Source: Girardinichthys multiradiatus (taxonomy: Eukaryota; Chordata; Actinopteri; Cyprinodontiformes; Goodeidae). From it: 64,000 bases of DNA. A model generated the notes under the pieces. It was given only the letters and a program-made list of their open reading frames with translations. It did not search any database and was not told the origin of the DNA. Position 1 is the first letter of the stretch, and each line of letters starts with the position of its first letter. The DNA lies in contig NC_061818.1 of the NCBI RefSeq assembly GCF_021462225.1, forward strand, positions 16,575,462 to 16,639,461. Reading direction: 5' to 3'. The translations under genes were made by a program, and so were the position numbers. Of the stretch, positions 35,201 through 44,578 are shown one piece after another.

Positions 35201-38200
35201 CCAGTATTTAACAAGATAGTCATATCAGTGCCTACATCCCAAGTGAAAGAGCTGATCAGAGGTGGTACTTATTTAGATTTAATAACACAAAGCAAACACT
35301 AGGTGATGCTGTACAACAATGACAGGAACCTGGTTAACCACTGTTTGTTTGCACTGCTTCCTGTGGTTTTAACTGCCCCTTGTGTGTTTTTAATTTAGCT
35401 GATATGCTCAGATAGGCACAGAGAGACTTCCGCCTCGCCTTTTCACCTTCTCCCCTAAAATGATTGCCTCCATATTCTGTGCACTCACTGTATTTGTGGG
35501 CAGCAAAAGTCTTAGCATTGTGTGTCAGCAGGAGCTTCAGCTGCAGAGTTTCAGGGTCCACATTAGTGAGAAGGCAGCTGTATCTCATTTCAGTCCCTCT
35601 GGTAGATCTCACTGCTGGGTTCAAGCAACATCTCTCATACCTAAGAGCATCGACACTTCCGTTACTTCAGAAGTAAGATGGCAGGTGCATTTTCAGCTTC
35701 AAACACATAACATCAACAAGCGCTGTGTTTGACTTACTGTGCAGTCTGGGTGTGTCGACAGGTCAGCTGGTAGGCGATGAGATAGGCCAGCTCTCTGCTC
35801 ACTTCCCAGCTACACATCACTTCCTTTTCTCCATCCAGAACACAGTGCAAAGAGGGAAGCTGCCCAGACTCTGATGCCAAAGTGACAGGAAAGGAAAGTT
35901 AGTATCACTGCTGGAAATCACCAGACGTAGTTCCTATAAAACTGAAAAGGCCCAGAAGATTGATGTTCCTAAAGAAAGCAACAATTTGATCTACAGTGTC
36001 TGGCAAAACTGTTCATACCTCCTGAACCTTTTACATCTTATCATTTTACAAACACACATTTTATTACTTACTGGGGTTTTATGTGACAGATCAACAGATA
36101 ATGTTTGTGAAGTGGTAGGAAACATGTTCATGGTTTTGTAAAGTTTTCATAAATCAAAATCTGTAGCAAAAGTGTAGCTTGCATTCATGGTTAGCCCCTA
36201 TGTGGTATTACTAGAACTAACGGTGCAATTACAGCTGCAAGTATTTTGGGGTAAATCTCTAGCAGCTCTTACCAGCTGAAAAAAAAAGCCTTCCCATGGC
36301 ATGATGCTGCCGTCACCAGGTTTTTACACTGGAGGAATGTTTTCAGGTTGATGTGCAGTAGTAGTTTCTGTAACATATATAGTATTGCATGTTGACCAAA
36401 AATATCAATTTTCGGGCTCATCTGAGAACTCTTTCTTCCCACTTTTCTAGAGTGCAAAACTAACAGATTTCCTTACAAGAGGTTCAACCACCTGAGTCAT
36501 GGATCTTTCCAGCCCCTCCAGATTTATAAAGCTGTATGCTCTTTTTGTCCAGCTTGTTAGGCAAATTCCAGAGGCCATTGGTTGCCCTAGATTTTATTTA
36601 GAGGTGTCAGAGTAAAGGGGTATGAATAAAAATGCCTTCTACCACTTCACAGTTGTATGCTACTTTGTGTTGGTCATTCACATTAAATCCCAATAATGTA
36701 CATTAAAGTCTGTGGTTGTAATGTGACGAAAAGTGAAAAAAAAGTTTAAGAGGTATAAACCTGTTGCATGCCTCCTTATTTCACTCACCATCTCTAGTTT
36801 TCCAAATCACCACAGGACTCCATTCGCTCCACCGGCCCAGACTGGCCTTGGTTCTCACCTTGGCTTCGTATCTATGGCCTGGAAGCAGCCACTGCCTCTT
36901 AATTGTCATTCTGGTGGTTGCGACAGTCTTGATCTGGGTAGAGAGGCGCAATTAACATCAAAACCAGAAACAGTGAGCTCTAAAAGGCACTGATTCACTA
37001 TGTCTTAGACTTATTGTTTCTAATGAGCTGTACAGAAATTTAGTCAAATGTTGATTTAAAGTATTTGGGACTCACAGTCCACGTGTCCTCAGCCTGGTGC
37101 CTGAAGCTGAGCTGAAATGTGAGGTTTTTGTTCAGGGAAGAAGATGGAGGATATGGGCTGGACCACTGCAGCATTTGGCTTCCATCATTTTGCTCTGACA
37201 CAGACAGATTCCCAGGCGGACGTGCTCTCACTGTGCAACACCATCAAACAACAACGCCATCACTGTAAAATTCAGTTTTACGCTATATAAGCTACTACAG
37301 TTCATTTTACTGCTATCTGTGCTCACTGTGCTGAACAAGATCTTGAGCTGTATGCTGGGAAGGTGAGCAGAGGCTTGCTGTCTGGTTGTTCATGAAGAAA
37401 ACAGTATGGCGGGTGCCAATAGCAAATACAAAAGTTTTAAATCTGCAGTGGACAACTCCATCCTCGGTTGCATTTTCAGCTTCAAAAGGCACACACAGCT
37501 CACTGTGTAGAAATAGACATGAATCAGTTAGACTGAAAATCATCTCTAAAGAAGTTAACTTCTATAAATGTTGCTCCTGTCCTTCTCCTGTCCCTTCAGC
37601 TCCATTTACCTGCTGTTATCTTCAATATCTTTCTTGAACCAGACCTGTATTGTCATGTTTGTTGGTGGCTTCCACTTGCAATCCACATGGGAACTGTAGT
37701 CATTATAGCATTGTAAGGACTGCAGCCAAGGGGACACTGTAGAAAGAGAAATACCTGTAAATTCAATGCTAAAGAACTGTAAATAATAATTTAGCATAAC
37801 ATTTCCTATCATAATTCTCCAATTGGTATATGAGGGAATTAAAGGAACAGGTCAGAATTTTTTGAAAGAAGCTTCTGTAGAGGTTTTATCAGCCGTCAGT
37901 ATCTTACCTCTCTAGACAAGCTCAGTTTAGAGAAACACTTTAGCTCCCACTGGATAGTTAAGATTTCAGCTTCTCAGTTCCAAAGCGGATTTCTACAATC
38001 TCTGTATACATTTATACCATCTTCCTTCGGGGTTAACATTGTTTTGGAATTAAGTTAAACTTCACAACGCTGTTTTTTTACACAATGAACTTGACCTTGA
38101 GTTCTTAAGCTTAGCTCTCTGTTGACATTTTAAATTCACTCAAGAGTGAAGCCTTTTAAAACCAATAAGGGTTTACAACATATTTCACCTTCCTTGTAAA

Positions 38201-40548
38201 GAAAAGATATTTCCACTTAAAGGCCAGACGTTCATTTCTACGTGCCTCTCGGCATGCTTGAAAATTTAATACAGAAGCATATGCAGGCATAAAACCTTGT
38301 CAATTATGTTGAGTATTTTTTTTAATTTAAATTTGTTGTTTAATTTAAATCATGATCAAAAAAGCAGATTGATCCCCAACTTTAACTTTCATAGAAAGTA
38401 ACATCCCAGATTAAAGTTGTTCTTTCTTCAAGGAAAGCTATCCGTATTGCATGGCTTAATTGATGCTTATGTAATGATATAAAGGGGTTGGACAATGAAA
38501 CTGAAACACCTGTCATGTTAGTGTGGGAGGTTTCATGGCTAAATTGGACCAGCCTGGTAACCAGTCTTCATTGATTGCACATTGCACCAGTAAGAGCAGA
38601 GTGTGAAGGTTCAATTAGCAGGGTAAGAGCACAGTTTTGCTCAAAATATTGAAATGCACACAACATTATGGGTGACATACCAGAGTTCAAAAGAGGACAA
38701 ATTGTTGGTGCACATCTTGCTGGCGCATCTGTGACCAAGACAGCAAGTCTTTGTGATGTATCAAGAGCCACGGTATCCATGGTAATGTCAGCATACCACC
38801 AAGAAGGACGAACCACATCCAACAGGATTAACTGTGGACGCAAGAGGAAGCTGTCTGAAAGGGATGTTCGGGTTCTAACCCGGATTGTATCCAGAAAACA
38901 TAAAACCACGGCTGCCCAAATCACGGCAGAATTAAATGTGTACCTTAACTCTCCTGTTTCCACCAGAACTGTCCGTCAGGAGCTCCACAGGGTCAATATA
39001 CACGGCCGGGCTGCTATAGCCAAACCTTTGGTCACTCATGCCAATGCCAAACGTAGGTTTCAATGGTGCAAGGAGTGCAAATCTTGGGCTGTGGACAATG
39101 TGAAACATGTATTGTTCTCTGATGAGTCCACCTTTACTATTTTCCCCACATCCAGGAGAGTTACGGTGAGGAGAAGCCCCAAAGAAGTGTACCACCCAGA
39201 CTGTTGCATGCCCAGAGTGAAGCATGGGGGTGGATCAGTGATGGTTTGGGCTGCCATATCATGGCATTCCCTTGGCCCAATACTTGTGCTAGATGGGCGC
39301 GTCACTGCCAAGGACTACTGAACCATTCTTGAGGACCATGTGCATCCAATGGTTCAAACATTGTATCCTGAAGGTGGTGCCGTGTATCAGGATGACAATG
39401 CACCAATACACACAGCAAGACTGGTGAAAGATTGGTTTGATGAACATGAAAGTGAAGTTGAACATCTCCCATGGCCTGCACAGTCACCAGATCTAAATAT
39501 TATTGAGCCACTTTGGGGTGTTTTGGAGGAGCGAGTCAGGAAACGTTTTCCTCCACCAGTATCACGTAGTGACCTGGCCACTATCCTGCAAGAAGAATGG
39601 CTTAAAATCCCTCTGACCACTGTGCAGGACTTGTATATGTCATTCCCAAGATGAATTGATGCTGTATTGGCCACAAAAGGAGGCCCTACATCATACTAAT
39701 AAATTATTGTGGTCTAAAACCAGGTGTTTCAGTTTCATCGTCCAACCCTTGTAGATGGAATTATAGTCACATTGGTTCTGAATGTCACTATAAAATTGGA
39801 ATGGAATTAATTACTTTAAATTTAATTTAGACCAATTTAGATTCGATACACAGGGCTGAGACAATGTATTTGCCCCTCGGCAGGGCAGATTTTCTTGTTT
39901 TTTCTTTTTTGTCTTTTTTGATAATTATTCTCAGTGTGTTTTGATGTATTCCCAACGCCTTAGAAATGGCTTTTAAACCCTTTCCTGACTGATAGCGATT
40001 TATTTTTGATTTGTTCTTCAATCTTTTTCAATGTTTGACATCTTTTAGACTACTTCAGGTATACTCTATTTATTTGATTTCTTGATGCTGCAGGCCATTC
40101 AATAATCACTTGGTATTTAATCAGGTTATCTTTTTCATATCCTCCAATTTTGTTTGAGGATATGACAAAACAAAAGAAAAAACAGCACAGTAACTGGTTA
40201 TTAAATAACCCAATTTGTCTTGTAAAACCATACAATATTATTTGTTATAATTTGCCACGATACAGATAAACTGAAATGTCGAATGATTAATTCTAAAAAA
40301 AACAACCCTTGCAGTTACTGTGCATCAGTTGTAATTACTGTAAACCAAGGTCTCACAAGTGTCACAATTATGCATGAAAGAAACATAAAATATGTGCTGA
40401 TTCTGATTGGTGTTTTTAAAGGTTTTTTTTTAAGTCAATACTCACTGTTGTGTAAGCTGTTGGTCTCGTGAATGTCACAATGATCGAGACCAGAAAGGAG
40501 AGCCCGATTCGGGAGTACCAACCACACCAAGAACCAGAGGAGAGCCAT
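19905..40548 (-). CDS. csf2rb: Cytokine receptor common beta subunit (GM-CSF/IL-3/IL-5 class), 14 coding exons
   Basis: Single-pass class I cytokine receptor that signals through JAK2/STAT5 at the cell surface. The coding exons, in transcript order, are 40548-40446, 37736-37610, 37502-37327, 37230-37076, 36933-36789, 35870-35738, 35640-35489, 26078-25948, 25853-25670, 25512-25416, 25281-25215, 22201-22122, 21979-21817 and 20294-19905. Every border is AG/GT and the phases join to 2103 bp (700 residues plus stop). The order is signal peptide; two cytokine-receptor modules (four fibronectin-III-type domains, about 35-435); membrane helix at about 440-460; Box 1 at 470-483; and a 210-residue tail. 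[18 protein letters not shown] closely matches human CSF2RB (LQTLRCYNDYTSHITCRW). WSEWS lies at 222-226; the second motif is reduced to PSEWS. Tyrosine motifs YVCLP and YCQLP resemble human ones. The 700 residues compare with 897 in human. Introns carry many transposons, yet the frame is intact. Confidence 0.92.
21300..21708 (+). mobile_element. Tc1-like relic, 3' end, in the last csf2rb intron
   Basis: Degraded 3' part of a transposase gene: gataatgcaccatgtcacaa, then 'cagtcaccagattt' and 'aacctttgggatg'. It runs to the inverted-repeat end cccaataaagtagctggtta. The frame has several stops. The 5' half is missing. Confidence 0.7.
21817..21979 (-). CDS. csf2rb: csf2rb exon 13: cytoplasmic tail
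   Basis: 163 bp, acceptor ccccctgcag, donor GTCAGC. It encodes a hydrophilic tail ending [11 protein letters not shown], which resembles FDFNGPYLGPP in human CSF2RB. The Tyr is a likely phosphorylation site. Confidence 0.85.
22122..22201 (-). CDS. csf2rb: csf2rb exon 12: post-Box 1 segment
   Basis: 80 bp, acceptor ttttgattcag, donor GTACTA. It is the only segment in the intervening 3.2 kb that I found to restore frame between Box 1 (phase 0) and the next exon (one base needed). It encodes [16 protein letters not shown] and onward. Confidence 0.72.
22252..25175 (+). mobile_element. Tc1-like relic split by a solo LTR
   Basis: The left arm 22252-23147 starts with gtggtgtgaaaaactgttta. The right arm 24610-25175 ends with terminal-repeat sequence (taaagtgtgacaaaaaagct) that is the inverse of the left end. 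Both arms carry matching halves of a degraded transposase gene: accaaaattactccaagagc on the left, aggaaaatgacccaaaacac and gtggttgaattaaaa on the right. The LTR at 23148-24609 sits between them. The element lies in the csf2rb intron between exons 11 and 12. Confidence 0.82.
23148..24609 (+). mobile_element. Long solo LTR (about 1.46 kb) nested in a Tc1 relic
   Basis: It begins TGTTGG and ends CCCAACA, with an identical 4-bp flank GAAT at 23144-23147 and 24610-24613. The Tc1 sequence resumes exactly at these points. Inside are a TATA-like gctatatagg at about 23319 and AATAAA at about 24280, in LTR order. No internal retroviral genes remain, so it is best read as a solo LTR left by recombination. 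A 4-bp duplication and a long LTR occur in several retrovirus groups; I do not assign one. Confidence 0.75.
25215..25281 (-). CDS. csf2rb: csf2rb exon 11: Box 1
   Basis: 67 bp, acceptor catcatttag, donor GTGAGA. It encodes [15 protein letters not shown], the Pro-rich Box 1 that binds JAK2 in this receptor class. Confidence 0.92.
25416..25512 (-). CDS. csf2rb: csf2rb exon 10: transmembrane segment
   Basis: 97 bp, acceptor ttccctgacag, donor GTAAGC. It encodes a hydrophobic run, [18 protein letters not shown], the single membrane helix. Confidence 0.9.
25670..25853 (-). CDS. csf2rb: csf2rb exon 9: end of FN3 domain 4 with PSEWSD
   Basis: 184 bp, acceptor ttctgtcgtcag, donor GTCTTT (the weakest donor in the gene). 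The membrane-proximal motif reads PSEWSD, so the first Trp of WSXWS is replaced by Pro. Confidence 0.85.
25948..26078 (-). CDS. csf2rb: csf2rb exon 8: first half of FN3 domain 4
   Basis: 131 bp, acceptor ctttaaacag, donor GTAAAA. It encodes [20 protein letters not shown] and then [11 protein letters not shown], matching APPSLNVTKDGDSYSLRWE...FEIQYRKD in human. Confidence 0.9.
26360..27590 (+). mobile_element. Tc1-like relic interrupted by a 320-bp repeat
   Basis: Degraded transposase-gene fragments occur on both sides of an insertion: gtgagagaagcagtttacag on the left; ggaggaaaactaacactgca and cagcaggacaacaacccc on the right. No open frame survives. It ends immediately before the provirus at 27598. 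Confidence 0.65.
26637..26957 (+). repeat. LTR-like repeat with TGTC...GACA ends inside the Tc1 relic
   Basis: It starts TGTCATGATCC and ends GCACGACA, with an AATAAA near its right end (26885-26890). It splits the Tc1 relic. The element at 51082-51380 is similar in size and termini. No coding capacity. I could not confirm a target duplication. Confidence 0.5.
27598..27891 (+). repeat. Provirus 5' LTR
   Basis: 294 bp, starting TGTTGG and ending CCTAACA. It holds tatataaataaagag, in which a TATA box and an AATAAA overlap or abut. It matches the 3' LTR except for about eight substitutions and four extra bases. Confidence 0.93.
27894..27915 (+). other. Putative primer binding site
   Basis: TGGTCCTTCGTAGCCGGA begins a few bases after the 5' LTR. 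TGG is the expected complement of a tRNA 3'-CCA end. The rest could pair with a tRNA acceptor and T-arm; which tRNA was not determined. Confidence 0.55.
28166..28535 (+). repeat. 185-bp tandem duplication in the proviral leader
   Basis: Two head-to-tail copies, each starting aagtacttaacagtcgttgg, at 28166-28350 and 28351-28535, with small differences at the end of each copy. It lies between the likely splice donor (gaggtgagac, near 28131) and the first gag codon. Confidence 0.85.
28871..29640 (+). pseudogene. Proviral gag remnants
   Basis: An ATG at 28871 opens Met-Gly-Lys-Lys, a plausible myristoylation start, but a stop follows after 35 codons. Near 29440-29600 a Gly/Arg-rich then [12 protein letters not shown] stretch recalls the basic region and zinc knuckle of a nucleocapsid. 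All frames are broken. Confidence 0.5.
31600..33467 (+). pseudogene. Proviral pol remnants: RT start, RNase H, integrase pieces
   Basis: An open segment at 31603-32466 joins the N-terminal end of reverse transcriptase ([17 protein letters not shown]) directly to an RNase H domain. The RNase H acidic motifs VFVDGS, AELYAV and YTDSQY are visible. The polymerase core with its YxDD motif is missing. Then come an integrase zinc-finger remnant (FCRSCIICC near 32708), a catalytic-core fragment ([11 protein letters not shown] near 32835) broken by stops, and the C-terminal GPY/F-like domain at 33192-33467 ([19 protein letters not shown]). These motifs resemble gammaretroviruses. The element is not competent. 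Confidence 0.88.
33564..33835 (+). pseudogene. Proviral env-start remnant
   Basis: A 72-codon frame just downstream of the integrase end has a hydrophobic leader-like N-terminus and then stops. Position and leader fit an env start. No surface or transmembrane domains remain, since a tandem repeat follows. Confidence 0.45.
33975..34665 (+). repeat. 29-bp tandem repeat (about 24 copies) inside the provirus
   Basis: Direct repeats of a 29-bp unit (tttttatgatttcaagtatt plus attctttta) with a 28-bp variant that lacks one T and carries C (tatcattc). The variant recurs at intervals, suggesting higher-order duplication. It occupies the place of env. Confidence 0.95.
34812..34825 (+). other. Proviral polypurine tract
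   Basis: AAAAGGAGGGAC immediately precedes the TG of the 3' LTR, the expected site for plus-strand priming. Confidence 0.8.
34826..35115 (+). repeat. Provirus 3' LTR
   Basis: 290 bp, TGTTGG to CCCAACA, followed by the second TGACC. It lacks the 4 bp (aaac) present in the 5' copy. Confidence 0.93.
35489..35640 (-). CDS. csf2rb: csf2rb exon 7: second half of FN3 domain 3
   Basis: 152 bp, acceptor gatgctcttag, donor GTGAGT. It carries the second cysteine pair of the module. The intron after it (9.4 kb) contains the whole provirus. Confidence 0.82.
35738..35870 (-). CDS. csf2rb: csf2rb exon 6: first half of FN3 domain 3
   Basis: 133 bp, acceptor tttggcatcag, donor GTAAGT. It encodes [20 protein letters not shown], very close to [20 protein letters not shown] in human. 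Confidence 0.92.
35995..36760 (-). mobile_element. Tc1-like relic in csf2rb intron 5
   Basis: It starts ctacagtgtctggcaaaact and ends with the family's terminal-repeat sequence (agtctgtggttgtaatgtga). Inside are gcatgatgctgccgtcacca and ttcgggctcatctgagaac, antisense transposase pieces with many stops. Same family as 8247-8995. Confidence 0.78.
36789..36933 (-). CDS. csf2rb: csf2rb exon 5: FN3 domain 2 with WSEWS
   Basis: 145 bp, acceptor ctctctacccag, donor GTGAGT. It encodes [14 protein letters not shown] and then the class I receptor signature GRWSEWSP. Confidence 0.93.
37076..37230 (-). CDS. csf2rb: csf2rb exon 4: first half of FN3 domain 2
   Basis: 155 bp, acceptor gttgcacag, donor GTGAGT. 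It encodes [20 protein letters not shown] and the strand that follows, equivalent to [20 protein letters not shown] in human. Confidence 0.9.
37327..37502 (-). CDS. csf2rb: csf2rb exon 3: second half of FN3 domain 1
   Basis: 176 bp, acceptor ctacacag, donor GTGAGC. It encodes the second cysteine pair ([14 protein letters not shown]) and the end of domain 1. Two N-glycosylation sequons (NAT, NQT) are visible. Confidence 0.88.
37610..37736 (-). CDS. csf2rb: csf2rb exon 2: first half of FN3 domain 1
   Basis: 127 bp, acceptor tttctacag, donor GTAAAT. It encodes the first conserved disulfide and [14 protein letters not shown], the best single match to human CSF2RB in the window. Confidence 0.93.
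38482..39751 (+). mobile_element. Tc1-like DD36E element in csf2rb intron 1
   Basis: TA flanks (38480-38481 and 39752-39753) and short inverted ends: ggggttggacaatgaaactg on the left, and the complement of cagtttcatcgtccaaccct on the right. About 1.27 kb, nearly complete, antisense to csf2rb. The transposase gene is interrupted by two TGA codons. Confidence 0.9.
38668..39699 (+). pseudogene. Tc1-like transposase with two premature TGA codons, DD36E spacing
   Basis: The frame runs from ATG at 38668, is cut by TGA at 39319-39321, resumes to TGA at 39652-39654, and closes at a TAA near 39699 after KGGPTSY. The N-terminal helix-turn-helix ([15 protein letters not shown]) and the catalytic motifs [18 protein letters not shown] and [11 protein letters not shown] are kept. 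I count 36 residues between the last Asp and the Glu, which matches the DD36E (Incomer-type) spacing rather than DD34E. Both TGA codons sit where a CGA to TGA change at a CpG would explain them. Otherwise the protein is well preserved, so decay is recent. Confidence 0.88.
39835..40080 (-). mobile_element. Tc1 transposase N-terminal fragment
   Basis: Antisense, the stretch reads [20 protein letters not shown], the first helix-turn-helix of a Tc1-type transposase, followed by a basic degraded run. No inverted repeats are recognised. A small relic in csf2rb intron 1. Confidence 0.65.
40446..40548 (-). CDS. csf2rb: csf2rb exon 1: signal peptide
   Basis: ATG at 40548 opens [20 protein letters not shown], a clear signal peptide. 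The 103 bp end in phase 1 at donor GTGAGT. The next exon supplies TG to make Met and then Ser-Pro-Trp. The 5' UTR and promoter upstream were not defined. Confidence 0.85.
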
Positions 40549-41080
40549 TCCTTCCCCTGACAGCAAGGGTTCACAGAGTCCCGTTTCTTTTTTTTTCTTT
40601 TTCTCAGATCCAGATCAGCTGCTTATCTTTACATCTTCAAGACACTCATGCCTCAGAGGTGAGGCTGTTTTCTATGTAGCCAACATGTGATTGACAGAGA
40701 CAGAGTGAGAGAGAAACAGCTCATTTACTAGAAATAACGTAGAAATGAGTCATGACCACTTCACCATCAGACTTCCGCTTTGAGTGTATGCTTTTTGTGG
40801 GATGTCACCACACATCCGCCTTCCTCTTATCTCTCGCTCTCAGATGTGATATAGAAAAAAAAACATAATCTAGGAGGAGCACACACATTGGCATGAAAAA
40901 AAAAAATACATGGCATGAATTTAAAGTTTACTTTTGCAGACATTAATGCATGAAAGGATGGCTTAACCATCAAATTAGAAAGGACAACAGAAAACCTCGA
41001 GCCGTTTCAGCCACCCACACAAGACAGACAAGACCTTCTCATTTTAAAGACATAGAGGTATTTTAAAAATAATTTTCCAG
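40549..41080. promoter_or_regulatory. Likely 5' UTR and promoter region of csf2rb
   Basis: Lies directly upstream of the csf2rb start codon (- strand). No convincing TATA box. The boundaries are not determined. Confidence 0.3.
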
Positions 41081-41270
41081 GCGTAGCGCTGATGGTGTAG
41101 GGGTTATGCGTGCGACCATATAGGGTGGCTACAGTCCTCAAAGCGACTGTCCCGGGTTCAGGTCCCGGACCTGGCGACATTTGCTGAATGTCTCCCCCTC
41201 TCTCTACCCCACTTTCATGTCTGCCTACTGTCAAAAAAGTAAAATAAAGGCCACTAGTGCTGAAAAAAAT
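41080..41270 (+). repeat. tRNA-derived SINE
   Basis: It begins gcgctgatggtgtaggggtt (A-box-like). A B-box-like ggttcaggtcccg lies about 60 bp later, followed by a pyrimidine-rich body and an AT-rich tail (aaaaaaataaataaaaat). The layout is that of a fish tRNA-derived SINE. The remaining DNA to 43190 shows nothing recognisable. Confidence 0.75.
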
Positions 41271-43189
41271 AAATAAAAATAATTTTCCACAAAATAAAAA
41301 ATAAAACATTTTTAAAATTATTTTTACATATATCTCATATCTGCACAGTTTCATTTAGAAATTATTTTATTTACTTACAAAATAAATAAAAAAATAAACA
41401 GAATCCTTCTTCAGCTTTAAATAATTAAAAACAAAAATAAACAAATAAATCTCTCATTCACCTTTAAGGTTTTTTAATATAGCCTCCTAATAAAAACGTA
41501 ATCCCTTTAATTTAGCGAAACGTGATGTAAAAATCCCATAAATTCCTGCAAAAATATTTTAAGATTAGATATGTAAATTACTTTTTAGAATTCTGAAATA
41601 TGCTTTAAACATTAGTTTGAAATGTGCAACTTCAAAACTGGGGAAACAACAAATAAAGTTTCGGTTAATATTTAAAGAGGAAAGGTCACAATATCAGTGC
41701 CTCTTTTGCAAATAAGGGGGTTTTTAAGGGTCTCTCGGGCTTGACGTTTACATTTTTAGTTGCTGTTTTACAGTAGCAGGTTGGGAAAACCCCACAAAGA
41801 GAATATCAGGAATCCAGCAAAAAAGTCAGAAAGTCAATCTGTTGATGTTTGTGGTGTTTGACACCAGGGCTGACGTGAAACCTTCAGGCAGAGACAAATA
41901 AAAGTTGCAATGGTTTACACACAGAAAACCACATAGATGCTGTGACTATGAGTTATATTTCTGAATGTTTCATCATGTGTGAGCTTGATCCATTATTATG
42001 GGCATATCTAAATATGAACATTTCAGTCTTATATTTATATACAGTATATTGTTTTTATCAGTCCTAATGAAGATAAACATTAAGTCTAGTCTAGTTTGAC
42101 TTATTCATATAATGGTTATTATCATAGTCTGGTTTATTATTATCATATATGATCTGAGTGCATTGATACACAGACTTCTTGCGATAGTGAAAAATCTGAT
42201 TAAAACTCACCCAGTTAATCTTCTTTTCATTGGTGAAGAATACCTTTCCTTTGTCCGTCAGTCGTCACTGCTTCTTTCTTGTCTGACAGCTCCTAACAAA
42301 CACTGATGAGAAGTCTGTGGGAGTTTCCTGTGTGACGGCTTCAGTTTCCCCTTTCTGTCCAGGCTCGCTCTTAATGTTAGCTTGTCTTTAATACACAATC
42401 AGTTGTTTTGTTTTTGTGCGAAGACACACCAAAAAGGTCAAATTGCTGAGTACATTAAAAGAAATCAACATCTGATGTATTATTCTGGAAAAATTGCATT
42501 TGTAGTTACTCGTTTGTTGTTGCGTGAACATAAATAACTTGATTATAGATTATAAAATCACAACCAGGGTTAAGAAAACCAGATTTTGCTTTCAGGCCCT
42601 ATTCAAGATTTTCAAGATAATTGCGAGTAAAATCGAACAACCACCAACCGCATTACTTTGAGATAACAACATATCATCCTTTATGTGGCTCACCCACATG
42701 CAACTGAAACCTCTGGCCATGCCAGGATATAAAATATGTTGACATTTTGGAGATCTTACCAGCTGCGCCAAATAACATCCTCATGCGTAGCTATTTTCCA
42801 TTTACAGTGTATGTTTTACCAAAACTACTTCAGATATTTGAAATGTTCCTACCTGTGACTCTAAATGCTCGACAAAACCGGCCTGAGCACACTGCTGTAG
42901 CAGAAGGTAGGTGTAATGAAGGTGGCTTCAAAGTGTTTTCATTCAGTGTTAAAGAGTGTGTTACGCCCACTAGTTCTCAGGTTGGTTTCACATCTTTTCT
43001 GATGGTAATAGGAACGTTTCTTTTAACTGATTCAAGATCAAGGCAGAAACAATGCCGCTTAGAATATAAATATGATGCTGGGACTGAAAAATAAAAGCTA
43101 GAAATAAAAAGGGAGAGTTTCAAATTTCCTTTGAATTTATTTTAGCAAAAAACAATAATGTTACTTTGCAACAAATCCTTAACAGATAA

Positions 43190-43620
43190 ACAGGCACAAA
43201 CAAATCTGTTGGCACCCCTGGTATCTAGAAAAATCTTAAATTAGATTAATATTTTATTGCAGTAGCATGATCTTACTCTGAAATAAGCTGTAATTTGAAT
43301 ACATTTATCCATAGGAGAAGCAATTATTTTTTTTAACAAAATCCAAACTGCAACATTGAAAGGCACCCCTGCCAAAGACACTTTAAAACTAAGATGACCC
43401 CCATTTTTAGCCAGTGGCCCCTAGGCTGGACAGAGCCTCCACACACTGTTAACAGGATGATAAGAGACGTAAAGAAATCTCTAAAGCTCACTGTTAAAGA
43501 ACTGCAGCAACGGGTGCAACCAATTTTCTACGGCAACCATTAGACGCGATCAACATGCCAATCTGTTGAAAACATTACTTGAAACAAAAACCTGGATGGC
43601 TCAAGATTAATTTGTTTAAG
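43190..43620 (+). mobile_element. Probable Tc1-like relic
   Basis: It begins near acaaatctgttggcacccct, with a second ggcacccct at 43361. Further on are transposase-gene-like fragments (aagaaatctctaaagctcac, gttaaagaactgcagc). Strongly degraded. Confidence 0.45.
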
Positions 43621-44496
43621 GGCTTCTAACATGACTATACTTGTGGGGTCAACAGATATCTCAACATCAAGAAGTTTGAACTTTGCTCACATTCTATAAA
43701 GATATTAAGACGGCCAAATCTTTCTTACTTACAGCATATGTTGGAATTTATGCATTTTACTATAGAAACTTCTGCGTGCAAGAAAAAAGGCATAAAACCA
43801 AAATAAAAAGAGAAAAATGATTTCTTATGATAGATGCCTGCCTTCAAAGACAGTTAGGTGAAACTTTTCTTCACAAATGCAACTCATACCTGGAAACACA
43901 CATTTAATCACAGTTAAGACCCATCCTCGTTAGGGTCTGATCAAGTTGAGGAAAGATTTGGTTGATGATTAAGATCTCTATTTTCCTTTTTAAACTTATT
44001 TTCAGTTTAGATTTCAGTTCAAGATCTATGATGTTGCCTTTACAGTGTCTTCAGGTCAATGCAGAGCCTAATTGATTAGCATTATTTCTCCTTTCCTTAG
44101 AGAACACCTAAAATTTTAATTGGAAATAAATAATATACTTGTTCACATAACTCTTAAACAAAACAGGCTAAGTTAAATCTTAATGTTCATTATAATCCCA
44201 TTATTGTAAATGGATGTTATACAAGACAGAGATGCTTCTCTTATGTGGTGTGACTCTTTCTAGCCAGCCCGCAGCGCTGAGTCAAATCATTCAGCTTCTC
44301 ACACTTTTGGTTCTTTTATCAGTGGTGTCAAACTTTTAATTACTGGACAGTCACTCTCATAACAAGCTCACATTATTCACACATACACCCTCTAACAACA
44401 GATACCATAAAACGAGATATGAATGCTTACACACTCTTTATAAGTGAAAACAAAAAGCCTTCATATATTAGTTTTTAAATGGGTTTTAATAAAACC

Positions 44497-44502
44497 TTTA
44501 TT
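44497..44502 (-). terminator. Poly(A) signal of the candidate cytokine gene
   Basis: AATAAA on the - strand, 76 bp past the stop of the terminal exon. Confidence 0.5.
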
Positions 44503-44578
44503 GAGATTGCAACAGCGATTTAAGCAATCTTTGCAGAAATCCAAATTCCTCAAAATAAAATTAGGAACTGCAATGTGA

